Positions 24,641-38,390 of a stretch of DNA of 64,000 nucleotides are shown piece after piece. The stretch spans positions 22,152,518-22,216,517 of the forward strand of contig NC_134414.1 in the NCBI RefSeq assembly GCF_030867145.1, in the 5' to 3' direction. A program made the translations under genes and the position numbers. The DNA comes from Opisthocomus hoazin. Taxonomy: Eukaryota > Chordata > Aves > Opisthocomiformes > Opisthocomidae. Below the pieces are notes generated by a model. It was not told where the DNA came from. It saw only the letters and a list, made by a program, of their open reading frames with translations, and ran no database searches. The first letter of the stretch is position 1; every line of letters starts with the position of its first letter.

Positions 24641-26887
24641 GTCAATGGCCAGGATTTGGTTCCTGTGAATCAAAGGGGTCCCATGTGCTGCCTAGGGTCA
24701 GCTCATCTCCTTGCCACATTCTTGGAGTGCTATCATCTATTTTTGTTGTCCCCTCCTTAGTAACAATATCTGGGCTGGAAATAGAGGCTTCCTACATCTT
24801 TTCCCTCCCCAGTGCACTGGCTGGGCACAGACGTGATTTAATCTCATGAAATCTCCTGCTGTATCTGAGGGGAAAATAGGAACTAACCTAGAAGAATGGG
24901 TAACTTGCAAGGGTGCACAAACGCATTCAAGAGCTGCATACAGCGCTCACCCAGCAGTGTCTGGATGGTCAGTAGAGAAACCAGGTGGAATTTCTTTAGC
25001 TTAACACTAAAAAGCACAAGGTTGAAAAAACACAGCCTGTCCCTGTTTTCTTAAGGATCCAAATTCTTTTTTTTTTTTTTGGTGGCAGAAGAGCAAGAAC
25101 TTAGGAAAGAACAAGATTTATGTATTTGACCCCTTCAGCCTGGTGAAGGGGTGAGCTACACTCCAAAGCAGACTTTCAGAAGCTGAGACCACAACAGTGA
25201 TTGATTGTACATTAATCCCCAATAAACATTTTCCAGGACAAACGGCACAGTTCAGAAGATATGAGGAGGGACAACATGCTGCAAAGCACTAAGAAGCAAG
25301 CAAGCAAGCAGATACAGCAAAAAATGCAACGATATCAAGGCCAGCTTTGAAAAGAACATAGACCTTACAAGCCAGGCTTAATTTAGCCTGGAGTAAGGGA
25401 AGATTAATAATGAACATAGATTGCTCAAATGAATCATATCATAATGGATGCCCTGAATGTCTTGTGATGGATGGCTAGACAGCATTTAGTGCCTCTAACA
25501 CTGGTGATTAAACTTGAGTACAAAGCAGATAGGAAGGGGGTTTGGGTCAGAGAAGGGCACAGGCAGCGTCTGCCAGTAGGAGGGTGAAGCCCACCTCCTG
25601 GGACACAGTCATATCCTCCAACCTGTGATACGGGGGAGGAAATCAATTAAAAGGGAACAGCCATTGCTCGGACAAGGACAGCAATGTCAGGCAATGCAGA
25701 GACTGATGGATGTGTTCAGGAGCAATCTTTATCACCTGGAGCTTCAGTGTGGGTAGTTGCAGAGCTACATTGCGTTAGGAGCTTGCATGAAACTGCTTTT
25801 CTGCCCTGTGCTCTGCTAACTTGAACAGCATTTTGAATTTGCAGTTTAGGTAGAAGCCTGAGCATTTCAGACCAATTCACAGTAGACAGAGATAAAACTA
25901 TTAGTAGGTGCTCTGTTAATAATATCTTTTTACTAATACAGCAGTGGCTCTTCAATTTACTGGCAAAGGCAGCAGAGTTTCCTAACTGGCACCTGATAAA
26001 TGCCGTGTCTGCCTCCCTGGGACACCTGCCAGTAAATAAATTCAGTGCAAGCTATTGAAACATTGCTAGGTGGTGAACAAATGTCATGTAGGGCTGGCTG
26101 GCTGGACCAGAGGAGCCACAGAGTTTCACAGACTGTCCCTCACTACCTGTCACTACCAGCCTCACCAGGGCAAGTTGTGTTCTTCTCCCATGTCTCTCTT
26201 CCCCAGGCCATGTGTAGCTGACCCACTGGAAAAATGTCAGAACCTGTGACTCTGGTGAAAGCTGGTAAAAGCTACAAAAAAACAAAAAAAAAGGGGGGGG
26301 GGAGAATAGCAGGGTTTTTTTCCTGCACTGACGATAGGCACAATCTGAAAAAAACCCAGAAAACCAAACAGAAAGAAAGAGGCTCTCATTACCCTCCTTG
26401 CTGGGTAGAAGCAAAACTAATTAACAAAGCAGCAGGAGAAGGGGTGTGCCACAAAACCTTGCTGCTAAAGCATGACCCTTTTTTTCTTTTTTGCCAATAT
26501 TTTTGTACATTTTGAAGCCCTGCCCATCAGAAGTTGTAGGCGACAAACTCCAGTAAGTTGCTAGACCCTGTCTTCTCTTCTGGGACCAATGTTTTTGTAA
26601 GTGTGGAGCAAGAAATGGCAAATGTTCCTAGCTGCACCATGACTGCTCTTCCCTTTCTCACTGCACTATAGCCCATTGACAACTGTATTTATTGCTAAGA
26701 GGGAAAGCGTATTAAAAAGGAAGGAGAGTGTACCAGCAGCCTTCAAATGACATTCCAGTAAATGTAAAATGAAGCCAAACTCACAAAGTGCATCAGCTAA
26801 CCGTGGACCACCAGCGACTGGTACCCGTGTCAGCACACCACAGGGGCAGATGGAGAGAGGGAACAGGAAAGGGAGGCTGAAAGAGAG
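24641..26887. other. Non-coding stretch, no gene seen
   Basis: No recognised coding sequence. A poly-T run lies near 25067-25080, a short AAGC repeat near 25291-25310 and an A/G homopolymer-rich patch near 26275-26302. Confidence 0.5.
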
Positions 26888-27028
26888 GAGGAAGGAAGGA
26901 AGGAAGGAAGGAAGGAAGGAAGGAAGGAAGGAAGGAAGGAAGGAAGGAAGGAAGGAAGGAAGGAAGGAAGGAAGGAAGGAAGGAAGGAAGGAAGGAAGGA
27001 AGGAAGGAAGGAAGGAAGGAAGGAAGGA
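26888..27028. repeat. GGAA microsatellite, about 35 copies
   Basis: An essentially uninterrupted (GGAA)n run of about 140 bp. It continues into a degenerate purine-only tract to about 27135. Open frames across it on both strands are repeat artefacts (runs of KEGR on one strand, SFLP on the other). Confidence 0.97.
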
Positions 27029-30000
27029 GGAAGAGAAAGGGAGGAAAGAGGAGAGGGAATGAAAGAGGAAAGGGAGGGAGAGAGGGAGGGAGGGAGGGAG
27101 GGAAGAAAAGAAGGAGGAAAGAAAACAGGGAAGAAGTAATATATTACTGCACTAAACACATGGGAACTGTGTGTTATACAGTGTCATAGATACACCAGTA
27201 AGCAGCATGCTTATAAAAAACCTGTTTCCCTAACAGGCTTTGTGATTGACAGCAAAAATTTACCAGTTAAATGTAACTGCCAAGCATCAATTCCTCTGTT
27301 AAAATCCGTCCAGGATGTGTATGACGAAAGTCTCATTGTGGTCCTGTAATATGTGTGAAGTGAACACAGCTCTTTAAATGTATTCTTAGTCTGATGCAGC
27401 CTTTCCTTCTCCAGGCATTGACTCTTTGTTGTGCCCACTGTATTGAAGGTATAAAACAAAATAGCAGAAAAAGCCTGAAAACTTCTCTCTGAAAAGCAAC
27501 TCTACCAGACAACGCACTCCTATATTCAGCAGATCTTCTCTGTGTCAGTCAGATCCTCTCTTGAGTGATTAAACAAGCTCTCACTTTCAGAAGAGCTGAC
27601 ACAGCCCAGAAACTGATTTACATAATGCAGAAGAAGAAGAATTTATTCACTACATTTCTGCTGTGATTAACACTGTAATATGAGCTTACCGCTCAAATAT
27701 TCTGCTCTGAACTATGCAGGTCTGAGCCTGTGCTCTTGGCTCAGGGCTGTGGTGCCTGCTGCCCCGCAAGGTACCACTGTCCTATATCCTCCAACCACAG
27801 GGCCACGCCAGTGCATCCAAAACACAGGGTCAAGAGAGGGAGAAAGGGCACAATAAATATCTGTGAATTGGGCTTGGATGTTGTAAGCATGGACAAAGCA
27901 GTAAACACTGTGAGCATCTGGCCTGGTGCATGCAGTCTGGCCATTCTGAGCCCTGTGTGTCGTTAAAGATCACCTTCTGTTCCATATACATCAGGCTACA
28001 CAGCAGCACAGGAGCTGCTTTCCAGGTAGCGCTCCAGGCCACTGTCTTTCCTACAGCAGCAAACAAGCCCATTTGCCTCAGGGGAATAGACAGCAGTGCC
28101 AGGAGGGACAAGCATGCAACAAACTGTCTCACCCAGATCAGAAGTCTTTATTCGTCTTCAGCTCTGCTTGACGGAGCAGGCGGGTTTCTCATCTTTAAAA
28201 GCCCTTTGCTTCAGTTAGCTTTTATCACTCTGGATATGTTTACAGGATTCCTTGCTCCTTGTGTGAACACTTAAATTGAATTTATTCCTGTGCTTCCTCC
28301 CTTCTTTCCTTCCACTCCTCCCACACCTTCCCCTTCAGCAAGCTCGTCCTGAGGAGACACCCATTTTGAGGAAAAATCCTTGTCTGATTTTATGAGGATG
28401 TTTGTATGTATACACAGTCTCTGCAAGTCTTGGTGTGTTGGTGTGTTCTGCATGTCATATTTTATTGATTTTTGAATCTTAGAGCTGGGCTTCTATATCC
28501 TCTTTTGGGATCCTAATATGCAGTCTGAATTTTAAGGTTGTAAAGCTCTCTATAGATCGCACTGAGACCTGAAATAAAGCCCCCAGGAGCATGGTCTGGG
28601 AGCAGAGGTGTAACAGATGAGATTTTACCTCAGACTCATTTCGAGGTTCGAATTATTTAACTGTAGCTGCAAAACACTGCAGTAGGGCCGCTGTGAGCCT
28701 CCCAGCTATAAAAAAAAAAAACAGATGATGCCTGTTAGTGTTGCTATAGAGCCAGAGTGGCATTTTAGGATTTAAAGAGATATGTGATATCACAGATATT
28801 TTTTGTCTGCCCTAGCAAGAGATGTGGGCAACGGGGCGCTGGCACCAATTGCCAGGGATGGGAAGCGCTGGGGGCACGAGGTTCAGGAACATGCTGATGC
28901 GCCTTTGCTGGCGTTGGGGTTTGACTAGAACTATTTGGCAGCACCCCATACCAAGTAAAGATGAAAACACCCACGGTTCAGAAGCCAGGCTTCCCATGGA
29001 GGGAGGTCACGGAGGGCTGCTGAACACGTACACAAGTCCTGGTTTAACGAAGTGCTGCCTGGCTTTCAATATCAGAGGAGAGACCCTGTTTCAGCTGTGG
29101 GAGAGCCGCCCGACAAGTAATCGGCTGGTAACAGTCTCTGCAAGCACTGTGGGGTAGTCAGACAAAAAGGAAAGCAGGGATACAAGAGATGAGAAAGGTC
29201 ACCGAGTGTATGAAAACCAGGGTTTTTTGACACATGGGATTTGCATGTCCCAGAGACTGACAACGACTAACGAGGCAATCCAAAGGATGAACAGGGGACT
29301 GAAGGTCTCCTTGAACTATTGATTACCAGTCACTGGGGAAGACTCTTTCAGCTCCACTAAAAAGATAACTTCCCTGTATTTCATATTGCAGTAAGGCTGA
29401 ACTGAATACTCTTGTTGCTGAATTACTTCATTTTGGTTTGTTGCTTTTACATTGTCAAGGCTTTATTTCTGTTCAGCAGCAGGTACCCCTCACCTTGTAG
29501 CATGCTGTACTAACCATGCTTTTATTATGTATTTTTAGATCTTTCCCACCGCGTGCAGAGATCTGTGGGTCTTCTTTAGCCCAGAATATCAATAAAGCTT
29601 GCTACTGCCAAAGCTGCTGATAGAGGTACTGCATCTACTTATTCTGATCTTCCCTTGGAAAAATTACATTGTTGCAATAGGAGTGCAGAGCAGGGTTCAA
29701 GGTCCACTGCATATGAAAACAGAATTGATTTCTCCCAATGAATGGAGGTTTGCAGCTCTTAAGGACATTATACGATAAATATGTTGGCACATACTATGCA
29801 TTTGGCATGCTAAGTAGTTCACAGAACTACTCCTTGCAGCATATTTTAATGAAATGCTGACAGTTTGGCATCTTATTGGATAGCTGCATTCAGTGGCATT
29901 GGTCACAAATGACGGATGTTAAGGAAGGCATACAAAGTACTCTGTAAGACGGCAGCTCCTCCAAGACTGTCTGCTCTATGTTGCTACACTGTTGGAATTT

Positions 30001-32394
30001 ATCATAGCCAGCAACGAGAAATCAATAACAAGCACGTGGCTTTCCTCCAGTTCAGCATCTAGAAACTTTTGTCTCTAAGCTCCCACAAAATAATTGCATG
30101 CAGAGTATTTTTCCGAAAGAACCTGGCCTTATCTTCTAAAGGGATACCGCTAGCACCCCGTGTTAGATGAGCTAGGAGAAAGAGCAACTTGCTGATGGAG
30201 CAGCTCTGCCTCTTGCTCAGCTCCTGCTTTGCTGGCTGGTGCACAGGGCAATGCGGCCAAAGATGGAGGGAGCAGGGGAGCTGCTAGGGCCCCTCCTGGC
30301 TCCAGCAATATCTGAGACATGCCAACACTGGTGCAGAGCCTGAGACTAGCCCTACCTCTCCACTGCTTTTCTGTCTCTGTTTTTTTTCTTTCTGTGCCTG
30401 AGGAGAGGATTTATTCATGACAACAAGATAAAAAAGCTATAATCACAGGTGGGATTTTTTTGCTGAAATAGTTCCACGGTGGAAGTAATCAAACTTTACA
30501 GACAGTTCTTCCCAGAATATATCCTCACCTGCTCCTAAGCCTACCATTACTAAGGTGTCTTGCTAGAACAATGTTTTACTTACATTCACTGCGTCAAACA
30601 AATTAACAAATAAACTGGTAGCACCCTTCCTCTCCCGGGATCACAACTCCCTTTCAACAGGGAAAGGCTGGAGACGTGGCCTTGATTCCTCATATTGTTG
30701 GTGCCACCCAGTGTTGATAGACTGGAAGTGGCACTGGAAAGGGAAATGCTTGAGAAGTCACAGGTGACCAATACCTCTGGCGCCTAACCTGCAGCCACAG
30801 CCACACTGCCAGACCTGTTGTGACCATGCACTGTCTAAAGACTACAGTGCATGGAAGAAACATGAGATGAGGGGTTTTTTTTAATTTCTAATGCTGATTG
30901 AGATCAATTGGTGTGAAAATGTGCATGGGTGGGCATCTAGGTATTTAGTATCTACAGTAACTGGGTATCTCTCAAGTTGTTCTCTCAGTGTGAAACTTTA
31001 CGCATGGGGATGCCTGGCTGGAGCACATCAACTGCACACAGAAGCGTAGTGACACATGATGAGTTCACACGTGTACATGGTCCCAGGTCTTAGGTGAAGG
31101 TCTCCATGTTGAGGATGCCTTTTCACAACAGCCCCTGTGTGCAAGTCCCTGCCACCAGGCACAGTTCTTGACTGAGCGCTGTGGCCTTTCTCGCTAGGTC
31201 TTCCCATTTCCACGTAGCTGATGGGCTCATCACATTATGATTTCATGCCCATTTTCATGGCTTATCCTTAAATCCAGCCTGGCCTAACTCTGTGAACACT
31301 TCTATCACCTGCAGTGCATGCACTGTTACAGATTCAGATTGAAGGAAAATGGAGAACACCTTGGTGATTCAGAGCAAGAGTCCTAGCTTCATTCTTTTAG
31401 AAGTGCAAGCAGTGTATTTCACTTTTTCAGGGGTGTTCAGTTCACTGAGTAGGGGGAGTGTGGGGCTGTAGATATAGACTATAATAGTACAAACACTGGT
31501 TGCAAAAAAATTGGTGCAAAAAATGTTATGACCTCTTTATACAAAAACTATTTCTGAGCAGCGTCTAAGTCAGGCTATGAAAAGAAAAAGGGCAACTCCA
31601 TAAAGGAAGGGACAAAAGATGGACTAGTAATAATCTGCAGCTTGCCACTGGAGCAGGCATGGATGATACCAACAATGGTCCAAAATGGAAAATGTGAACC
31701 TGTCCCAGCAAAACATATATTCCTATCTTTCATGGATCACATCCATTTTTGGTAGATACATGAGGATCTGTCTCCTTTCTGATGTTGGCAGTATTGTGCA
31801 GGTTGCTACACCAATTCACTTCTCCCTGCATCGAACTGAGCTGCCCCCATGAGACATGCCCCTAAGACCGTGTTGAGCCTGGGAAGTCAGCTGGGGTTCA
31901 GGTTTGTATCCAGCCAGAAAGTGAGACATTTGCTGCCTCAGGGTTGTTTTGACCTTGAAAGACCACTCTCACAGGGATGAGTACACAGATGCCTTAAAGA
32001 AGAAGTGTCAAAGAGGGCATTGAAAGACTCCGTCCGCTCCCAGTGGTACTTTGTCCAATTTTGGTGCAACTGCTCTGCAGTTCGTCTATCAGAGAAAGGA
32101 GCCAAGCACACAGCCATCAGTACTGGAAACCAAAGCTGCTGAACTAGGGCCACAGAGGAAACACATTATACATCCCTATTAAGAAGTGGTGTGTATAGGA
32201 AAGCATGAGAAAATACCTGAGCGGTAGTGAAGGTGGAGATCCTTCTGAAACTCAGTGGAACTGCGGCTCTGAATTAGGGTGGTTCCAGTATTAACGACTT
32301 TCATTCCTGCCTTCTGAAGACCTCCTCATCCCCTTTTTCTTAGTTCTTTCTTGTTAATTCCTCAGTTTTGCCAGGTGGAGCTGTCCACTGTGCT
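27029..32394. other. Non-coding stretch, no gene seen
   Basis: After the degenerate purine tract (to about 27135) there is no recognisable gene, repeat family or RNA. Open frames are short and carry no family motif. Confidence 0.5.
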
Positions 32395-33722
32395 CACCTG
32401 TCAGACAGAAGTCAGAGATCAGGTTAGGAAGGTGAAAGCCCTGATAGAATTAAATCTGCCCAGGGATGTCAAGAACAGCAGGAAAAGCTTCTATAGGTAC
32501 GTCGATAAATGGAAGGCGAGGGAAAATGTGGGCCCTCTCTAGAAGGAAAAGGGAGACCTGGTTACCTGGGATATGGAGAAGGCTGAGGTACTCAATGACT
32601 TTTTAACCTCAGACTGCACTGGCAAGTGCTCCACTGCCCAAGTCACAGATGGCAAAGGCAGGGAGTGGGAGAACGAAGAACCACCCACTGTAGGAGAAGA
32701 TCAGGTTCGATAGCGTCTTAGGAACCTGAAGGTGCACAAGTCCACGGGACCTGATAAGGTGTATCCGCGGGTCCTGAGGGGACTGGGAATGAAGTTGCTA
32801 AGCCACTATCCATCATATTTGAGAAGTCGTGGTAGTCTGGCGAAGTTCCCATTGATTAGAAAAGGGAAAACATAACCCCCATTTCAAAAAAGGCAAAAAA
32901 GTGAGACTCGGGGAACTACAGGTCAGTCAGTCTCACCTCTGTGCCCAACAAAATCATGGAGCAGATCCTCCTGGAAACTATGCCAAGGCATATGGAAAAT
33001 AAGGAGATGACTGGTGTCAGCCAACATGCTGACAACATGCTTCGCTAAGGGCAAACTGTGCCTGACAAATTTGGTGGCCTTCTATGGTGGGGTTACTGCA
33101 TTGGTGGATAAGGGAAGAGCAACTGATGTCATCTACCTAGACTTGAGCAAATCTTTTGACACTGTCCCGCAGGACATCCTTGTCTCTAAATTGGAAAGAC
33201 ATGGATTTGATGGATGGACTACTTGGTGGATAAGGAATTGGCTGGATGGTCATACTCTAAGGTTTGTGGTCAATGACTCAATGTCCAAGTGGAGACCAGT
33301 GACGAGTGGTGTTCCTCGGGGGTTGGTATTGGGACCAGTGCTGTTTAAGATCTTTGCCAATGACATGGATAGTGGGATTGAGTGTGCCCCCAGCAAGTCT
33401 GAAGATGACACCAAGCTGTGTGGTGTGGTTGACATGCTGGAGGGAAGGGATTCCATGCAGAGGGACCTTGACAGGCTTGAGAGATGGGTCTGTGAGAAAC
33501 TCATGATGTGCAACAAGGTCAAGTGCAAGGTCCTGCACCTGGGCCTGGGCAATCCCAAGCACAAATACAGGCTGGGCAGAGAATGGATTGAGAGCAGCCC
33601 TGAGGAGAAGGACGTAGGGTGCTGGTTGACAAGAAGCTGAACATGACCTGGCAGTGTGCCCTTGCAGCTCAGAAAGCCAACCATATCCTGGGCTGCACCA
33701 AAAGAAGCATGGCCAGCAGGTT
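32395..33722 (+). mobile_element. CR1 LINE fragment, + strand
   Basis: It opens in the linker before RT ([20 protein letters not shown], 32416-32475) and runs through [15 protein letters not shown] is degraded to [19 protein letters not shown] (from about 33041), followed by [11 protein letters not shown] (about 33142) and [13 protein letters not shown] (about 33308). The active site is changed to SEDD (about 33397-33408). The RT C-terminal part continues to about 33722 and stops before the CR1 3' UTR. Frameshifted and non-functional. Confidence 0.9.
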
Positions 33723-36039
33723 TGTGGTTAATTAGCTTCATATGTAGTTTCAGCCAAGAGGAGTAACATGGTACTTCCATGCACACTATCCAGAGCTTTG
33801 CATCATTAGTGTTTATTGATATGAGATGTGGGTCAGTGCACATGCATATATTTCAGAGTATCATGATGACTGAGTCACTAGAAGAAATTTTATTCTTTCT
33901 TGAGTGGTCAGGTGACAACTTCTTGCCTAAAAGTACGAGAAAAGACATCTGACCTGAGAGAGGAACATGAGCATCTCTAACCTTAGTACTGCCCAGCCTA
34001 ACTATTCCTCGCCTTCCTTTTCCTTTGTTCTGTATGGGTCTCCACTCTTCCAGTGGCCATCATCTGCTCCTGAAACACCAGGTCTGTGGAAGACCATGTG
34101 GTACAACAGTGTTTGACTGGCCTATTGTCCTGTGACCTCAACTTCACTCACCTTCTGTCAAAGGATTCATGCTGCTCGTATGGGACAGCTGTCCCAAATT
34201 AGCCGCAGAGGTGAAAAACCATATTGTGGTTTCTAGATCATCGTAACTGGTTTATCCTTGGATTGCCAGGTCTCCCCTGTTCATTCACACTTTGGAGTCA
34301 CACTTTGGCCATGGTTTCCCACTCTGTCCAGTTAGCTGAGATCTCTCTCCTATGCTTCTGCAGAATAATCCCAGAAACAAGCATTGCTGGAGGAAGACAT
34401 GATTTTGTCCTGTGTCTGCTCTGCTCTTTAAGCGGTTGTTACATAGCAGTGACCGAAGTAAGAGTGGCTCTTTTACTATGTTTTACAATACATTTTCCCC
34501 GTTTCGTTTATCCTGCTTTTGACAAAAGCCTGTCTCAGCAGTAACTTGTTGCACTGCCAGCTGGCAGTCTTACAGCATGTATAAGCCTAGAATTGCAGTC
34601 GCAAACCTTGGGCAAATGGACAGCGATGGCTTACAAGGGATGGTTTTGACTAAAATGCCTTACATGCAGTTTGCTAATGCACAGACACTGGCATAAGCTC
34701 TCAGCTGCAGAAAGTCCTTTCCAGTCCTGTTGCCCAGAAGGACGCCAGCAGCAGTACAAAACAGCAATAAATCAATCAGCCAGACACTCTATAAGTGCAT
34801 TGCATAACCGGGTAAATAAACAAGCGCTAGAAACAATAAAACACTGTAGCTATTTTCACCTTGTCAGGCTGAGCCATTCCAGACAATCAATAGGGGGTAC
34901 AGGAAAGGTCACTGACTACCTGAATAAATCTCATCAAAAAACAACGGCTAAACAGCAGTAGCTCCCTTTGAGAAGTGAAAGTCATGGCCTTTAAGAGAAT
35001 AACCCAAAGATTGCAAGTTGGCAGTGAAGAAACATTAAAGTACAAACATTACAGACTATAGAAATGCTGTAGAAAAGTAGGATATTCAAAGCATTCATCT
35101 TTTTTTCTCTGTTTCTTACAGCTACAGAGGTCTCTATTCCCTTTTGACACATGGAAGAGAAGTTCTGGAAGAAAACGCTTGCTAAACTAACCTATTGGAT
35201 GCACTTGTAAAGCAATAGCTCTACATATATTTTGATGTTATGGAGAGCTTTTAGCTAAAAATGAATCTGAATACTTTTAGACCCCTAAAGATATTATAAA
35301 GCCTAACGTATTTTTACGTAGGTCAAGAGCCAGGTTTAAGCTGTTTTAGGATAGATTTTGAAGTTACCAAAGTCACCTACTGAAGTCAGTCTCCTGCCCA
35401 GTGCTTAAGAAAAATTTGGCTGAACGCTTACCCCCTGCCCAGAGGTGGTCATGCTGGCCACACAGTCACACACCTTGGTGGATGCACTTGGGCAGGCTAA
35501 CATGGATACTAATGCTAAGGAAGCTACTACTTTCCAGCCTGTGTTGGTTGAAAAGGTACAAACTTCAGCTGTGAACCATTAATTGCTGATCTTAACCTAC
35601 TGTCTGGCATGGTTGTTGTTTGCTGCTCCGTGCTAATCCAAAGCACTGAATACTTATTTCCCTGCTATGCGTTACGGTACAACCACAGTCCAGTAAATCT
35701 ACAGCTTTCTGGAAATCTCCATGGCACTGTGGCACTGCATGGACCACACAAGGGCCTGCAACATGGCAGCAGATGCTGCTGTATGATCATTTGCATCTTT
35801 CAATCATCCTCCACCAGAGTCTGCAATTCTGCTTGGGTGTTTGGCAGTAGCCACCAGCTCTACATCCATCTGTGCTGCTAAAAGATAAAGTGATTTTACA
35901 TTAGACTCAGAGGTTTGCAGACAGTTGCAGACAGGGATTCCAGTTCCTTTAAGTCCATAACTGTGCAGACACCAGGTCAGCCATCAGCTCTGTCCACTCA
36001 GTGTGCTGAGCCAAAAGTAGATTGGTATCTCCGAGTACC
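33723..36039. other. Non-coding stretch, no gene seen
   Basis: Unique-looking AT-rich sequence without a recognised gene or repeat family. Confidence 0.5.
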
Positions 36040-37057
36040 TGTGTTGCGTTAAAGGGGGGTAAGGGGAGTCTGATAAGTGGCAAAAGGAGAACCCACTCGT
36101 TGAGTCACGAGGTTCAGAGAAGACCTCCTTGCGTTCTAAGTTCTCTCTCAGAGGAGAGTCTAGGTGCAGCAGGATCAACTCCTAGTCCCAGACTTGGTCA
36201 ACAGTTTATGTCTAAAGGGTTAAGTGTGTAGCCACTTAGAGATTCAACTTGTCTGTCAGAGCCCTTCCAAGGACTTTCACTGAAACAGTTTCACGAAGTT
36301 GAAACAATAGGTAATTTATTCAAGTGACAGGTATCACAGATTCGGGATTGCCGTTGATAAATGCACAGTCTACAAAAGTTGAGCTCAAAGTAATAGTTTA
36401 GCACTTTAGTTAACAATGTGTTCCCGAGGATATGCGTGACTCTTACCAAAAAGGCATCCCTTCTTGGGGGAGGAAGAGAGGTTCAGGCCCGTCAACCCAT
36501 CCGTCAGGTAAAGTTCTTGCTTGGCTCCTCCTCCCAAAGAGAGTTTTCAAGTGCCAGTTTCTATATGTTTGGAAAATCTTTTGGCGAGGTGGGACTAAGT
36601 CAATTATTGTGTATCGATTGGCTCTTGGAATGCAATGTCGTGTCATCAGAAGCGGGACTCAGCAGTGTGACACGCCTTCGGAGCTGGCATCTTGGTATGC
36701 ACATCCGAGGGCCATCTGTTCTTTATCCGAAGCAATCTCTGAAGCAATCTCTGGCTGAGTGGCCTCGGGGACACCCCACAGATCACTGGGTTTACAGTGA
36801 TGGGCTATCCCCCCTAACTGCTGTCTGATAAGATAAGCACCAGTTAATTACTCCCTTTGTTAGCTCTTTGGCTCTTGACGCCTCGGTTGAGAGATGCCTC
36901 AGTTCAAGTTTGTCTTTCGTCTTGCATTTGACAAGTCCAGCAAGGCCATCGTAACCTGGAATAAGACAATTATCACAGGTGCTTCATATCTTTCTGTTGA
37001 CATCAGTAACAGACAATTACTCTCACAGTGTGAAGACTTGAGAAGAGAATCAGAAGG
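36040..37057 (-). mobile_element. Putative endogenous retrovirus LTR-like block
   Basis: It begins TGTGTTGCGTTAAAGG and contains GGTAATTTATTCAAGTGACA (minus-strand reading carries an AATAAA-like signal near 36310), GTGACTCTTACCAAAAAGGC and GGCTCCTCCTCCCAAAGAG. I associate this layout with an interspersed bird LTR from general familiarity. No target-site duplication was found, and the right boundary, where ERVL-like LTR sequence starts at about 37058, is approximate. The 136-aa open frame at 36418-36828 lies inside it and is not thought to be a gene. Confidence 0.4.
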
Positions 37058-37382
37058 CTCCATCACACACAATGCCATAACTCCAAACATTCCCCCCTTT
37101 CCTTCTTCTTTTTGTTGCTAAGCATGATGTCATATGGTATGGAATATGCCTTTGGTCAGCTGGGATAAGCTGTCCCAACTATGTCCCCTCCTGCCTCCTT
37201 CTGCACCCCCACCCTACTTGCTGGCCGGCCAGTGTGAGAAGCAGAAAAGGCCTTGATGCTTTGTAAGAACTGGTCAGCTATAATTAAAATGTCGCTGTGT
37301 TATCGACACTGTTTTTATCACAAGTCCAAAATATAGCCCCATACAAGCTACTATTTAACTGTATCCCAGCTAATATCAGCAC
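37058..37382 (-). mobile_element. ERVL-like LTR fragment, 3' LTR of a decayed provirus
   Basis: It shares AAGGCTCCATCACACACAATG, TTGGTCAGCTGGG..AGCTGTCCCA, TCCCCTCCTG and CATACAAGCTACTAT in the same order with the LTR at 38391-39132. Read on the minus strand it begins with GTGCTGATATTAGCTGGGAT, equivalent to the usual U3 start. The U5-side half is missing, replaced by the block ending at 37057. Confidence 0.75.
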
Positions 37383-38390
37383 TTTCTCCAGCCCTTATTC
37401 CATACCATTTATATCATGCTCAGGTCCCACACTATCCACTACATCCTCATTAACCACCACCCCGCTTCCTGTTCCTTGATATACACACAGATATCATTCC
37501 CTTGGTCTATGGACCACCCCTGTAAAATGCTTGTAAAATGTCCATAGATGTCAACGACTTAGGGCTCCATCTGTCGTGGTGGTCACTCAGGACAGAAGAA
37601 GTGGTGTGTTGTGTGGAGTTACTGGGCACTAAAGCCAGCTCAGATTGGGTCACTGCTGCACTTGCACTGCTTCTTGTAAGGCTTGTCCTCCATTGGTTCA
37701 GGGTTCCTGCTAAAGTAATTCCTATACCATGTAACTCAAATCATGTGTAAGAACAATTTAAAGGTATATCCATTACAATCTCCACCCCTGGTCCCTTTGG
37801 GCCAGGTTGTAACATTTAACATTTCAATTAACTTCCGCTCTTGCCCCTGATCCAGCTTGGACTGATCCACACACCACAGTCCCTTAGGGGTGTACATGCT
37901 CCAGCGCAGCCTTATCTATGTGTACAGTCTCTTCAGAGGTATACGTGCTGTGGCACAGACATATCCACAGCCACAGATGCTTCAGTGTGTCCCACTCTCA
38001 CATGAACTCATCCACAGGTTACAGTCCCTTCGACTCGAGTTCTCACTGGAGTTCCAGCCTGTCCAGTACAGCAGCACAGAAACAACAGCAGTGCCCTGGC
38101 CATCTGCCAGCCCAGGCACATTGCCATTGCTGCTATCAAACTGTTCCCAGGCACAGCAGAGTAAGATGATAAGCAGTACATCAGTACAGCAAGCAGCAAA
38201 AGAAAAAAGCAGCTGTTAACCAGCACTGGACTTTAATATACCATAAGGCAAGCAAGCCCCATGGCAAGCACAGGAGTCTGCCCATTAATAGCTAAACAGC
38301 TATAATAGCTATAAATCTCATCTAGCACACTCCAATAAATCCATCATTATCTTGAACCATTCGAGCCCCACACTGGACACCAAAAAAGAC
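37383..38390 (-). mobile_element. Remnant internal region of ERVL-like provirus
   Basis: About 1 kb between two same-family LTRs. Next to the right LTR, the minus strand reads TGGTGTCCAGTGTGGGGCTC, which sits where a primer-binding site would be and resembles the tRNA-Leu type used by ERVL elements. No intact gag, pol or env frame is present, so most of the provirus has been deleted. This is inferred from position, since coding similarity could not be seen. Confidence 0.5.

Noticed and set aside
26769..27159. Lysine/glutamate- and proline/serine-repeat proteins on either strand
   Set aside because: They are translations of the GGAA microsatellite.
36418..36828. 136-residue open frame at 36.4-36.8 kb
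   Set aside because: It lies in an LTR-like repeat block, and other frames and the opposite strand are similarly open.
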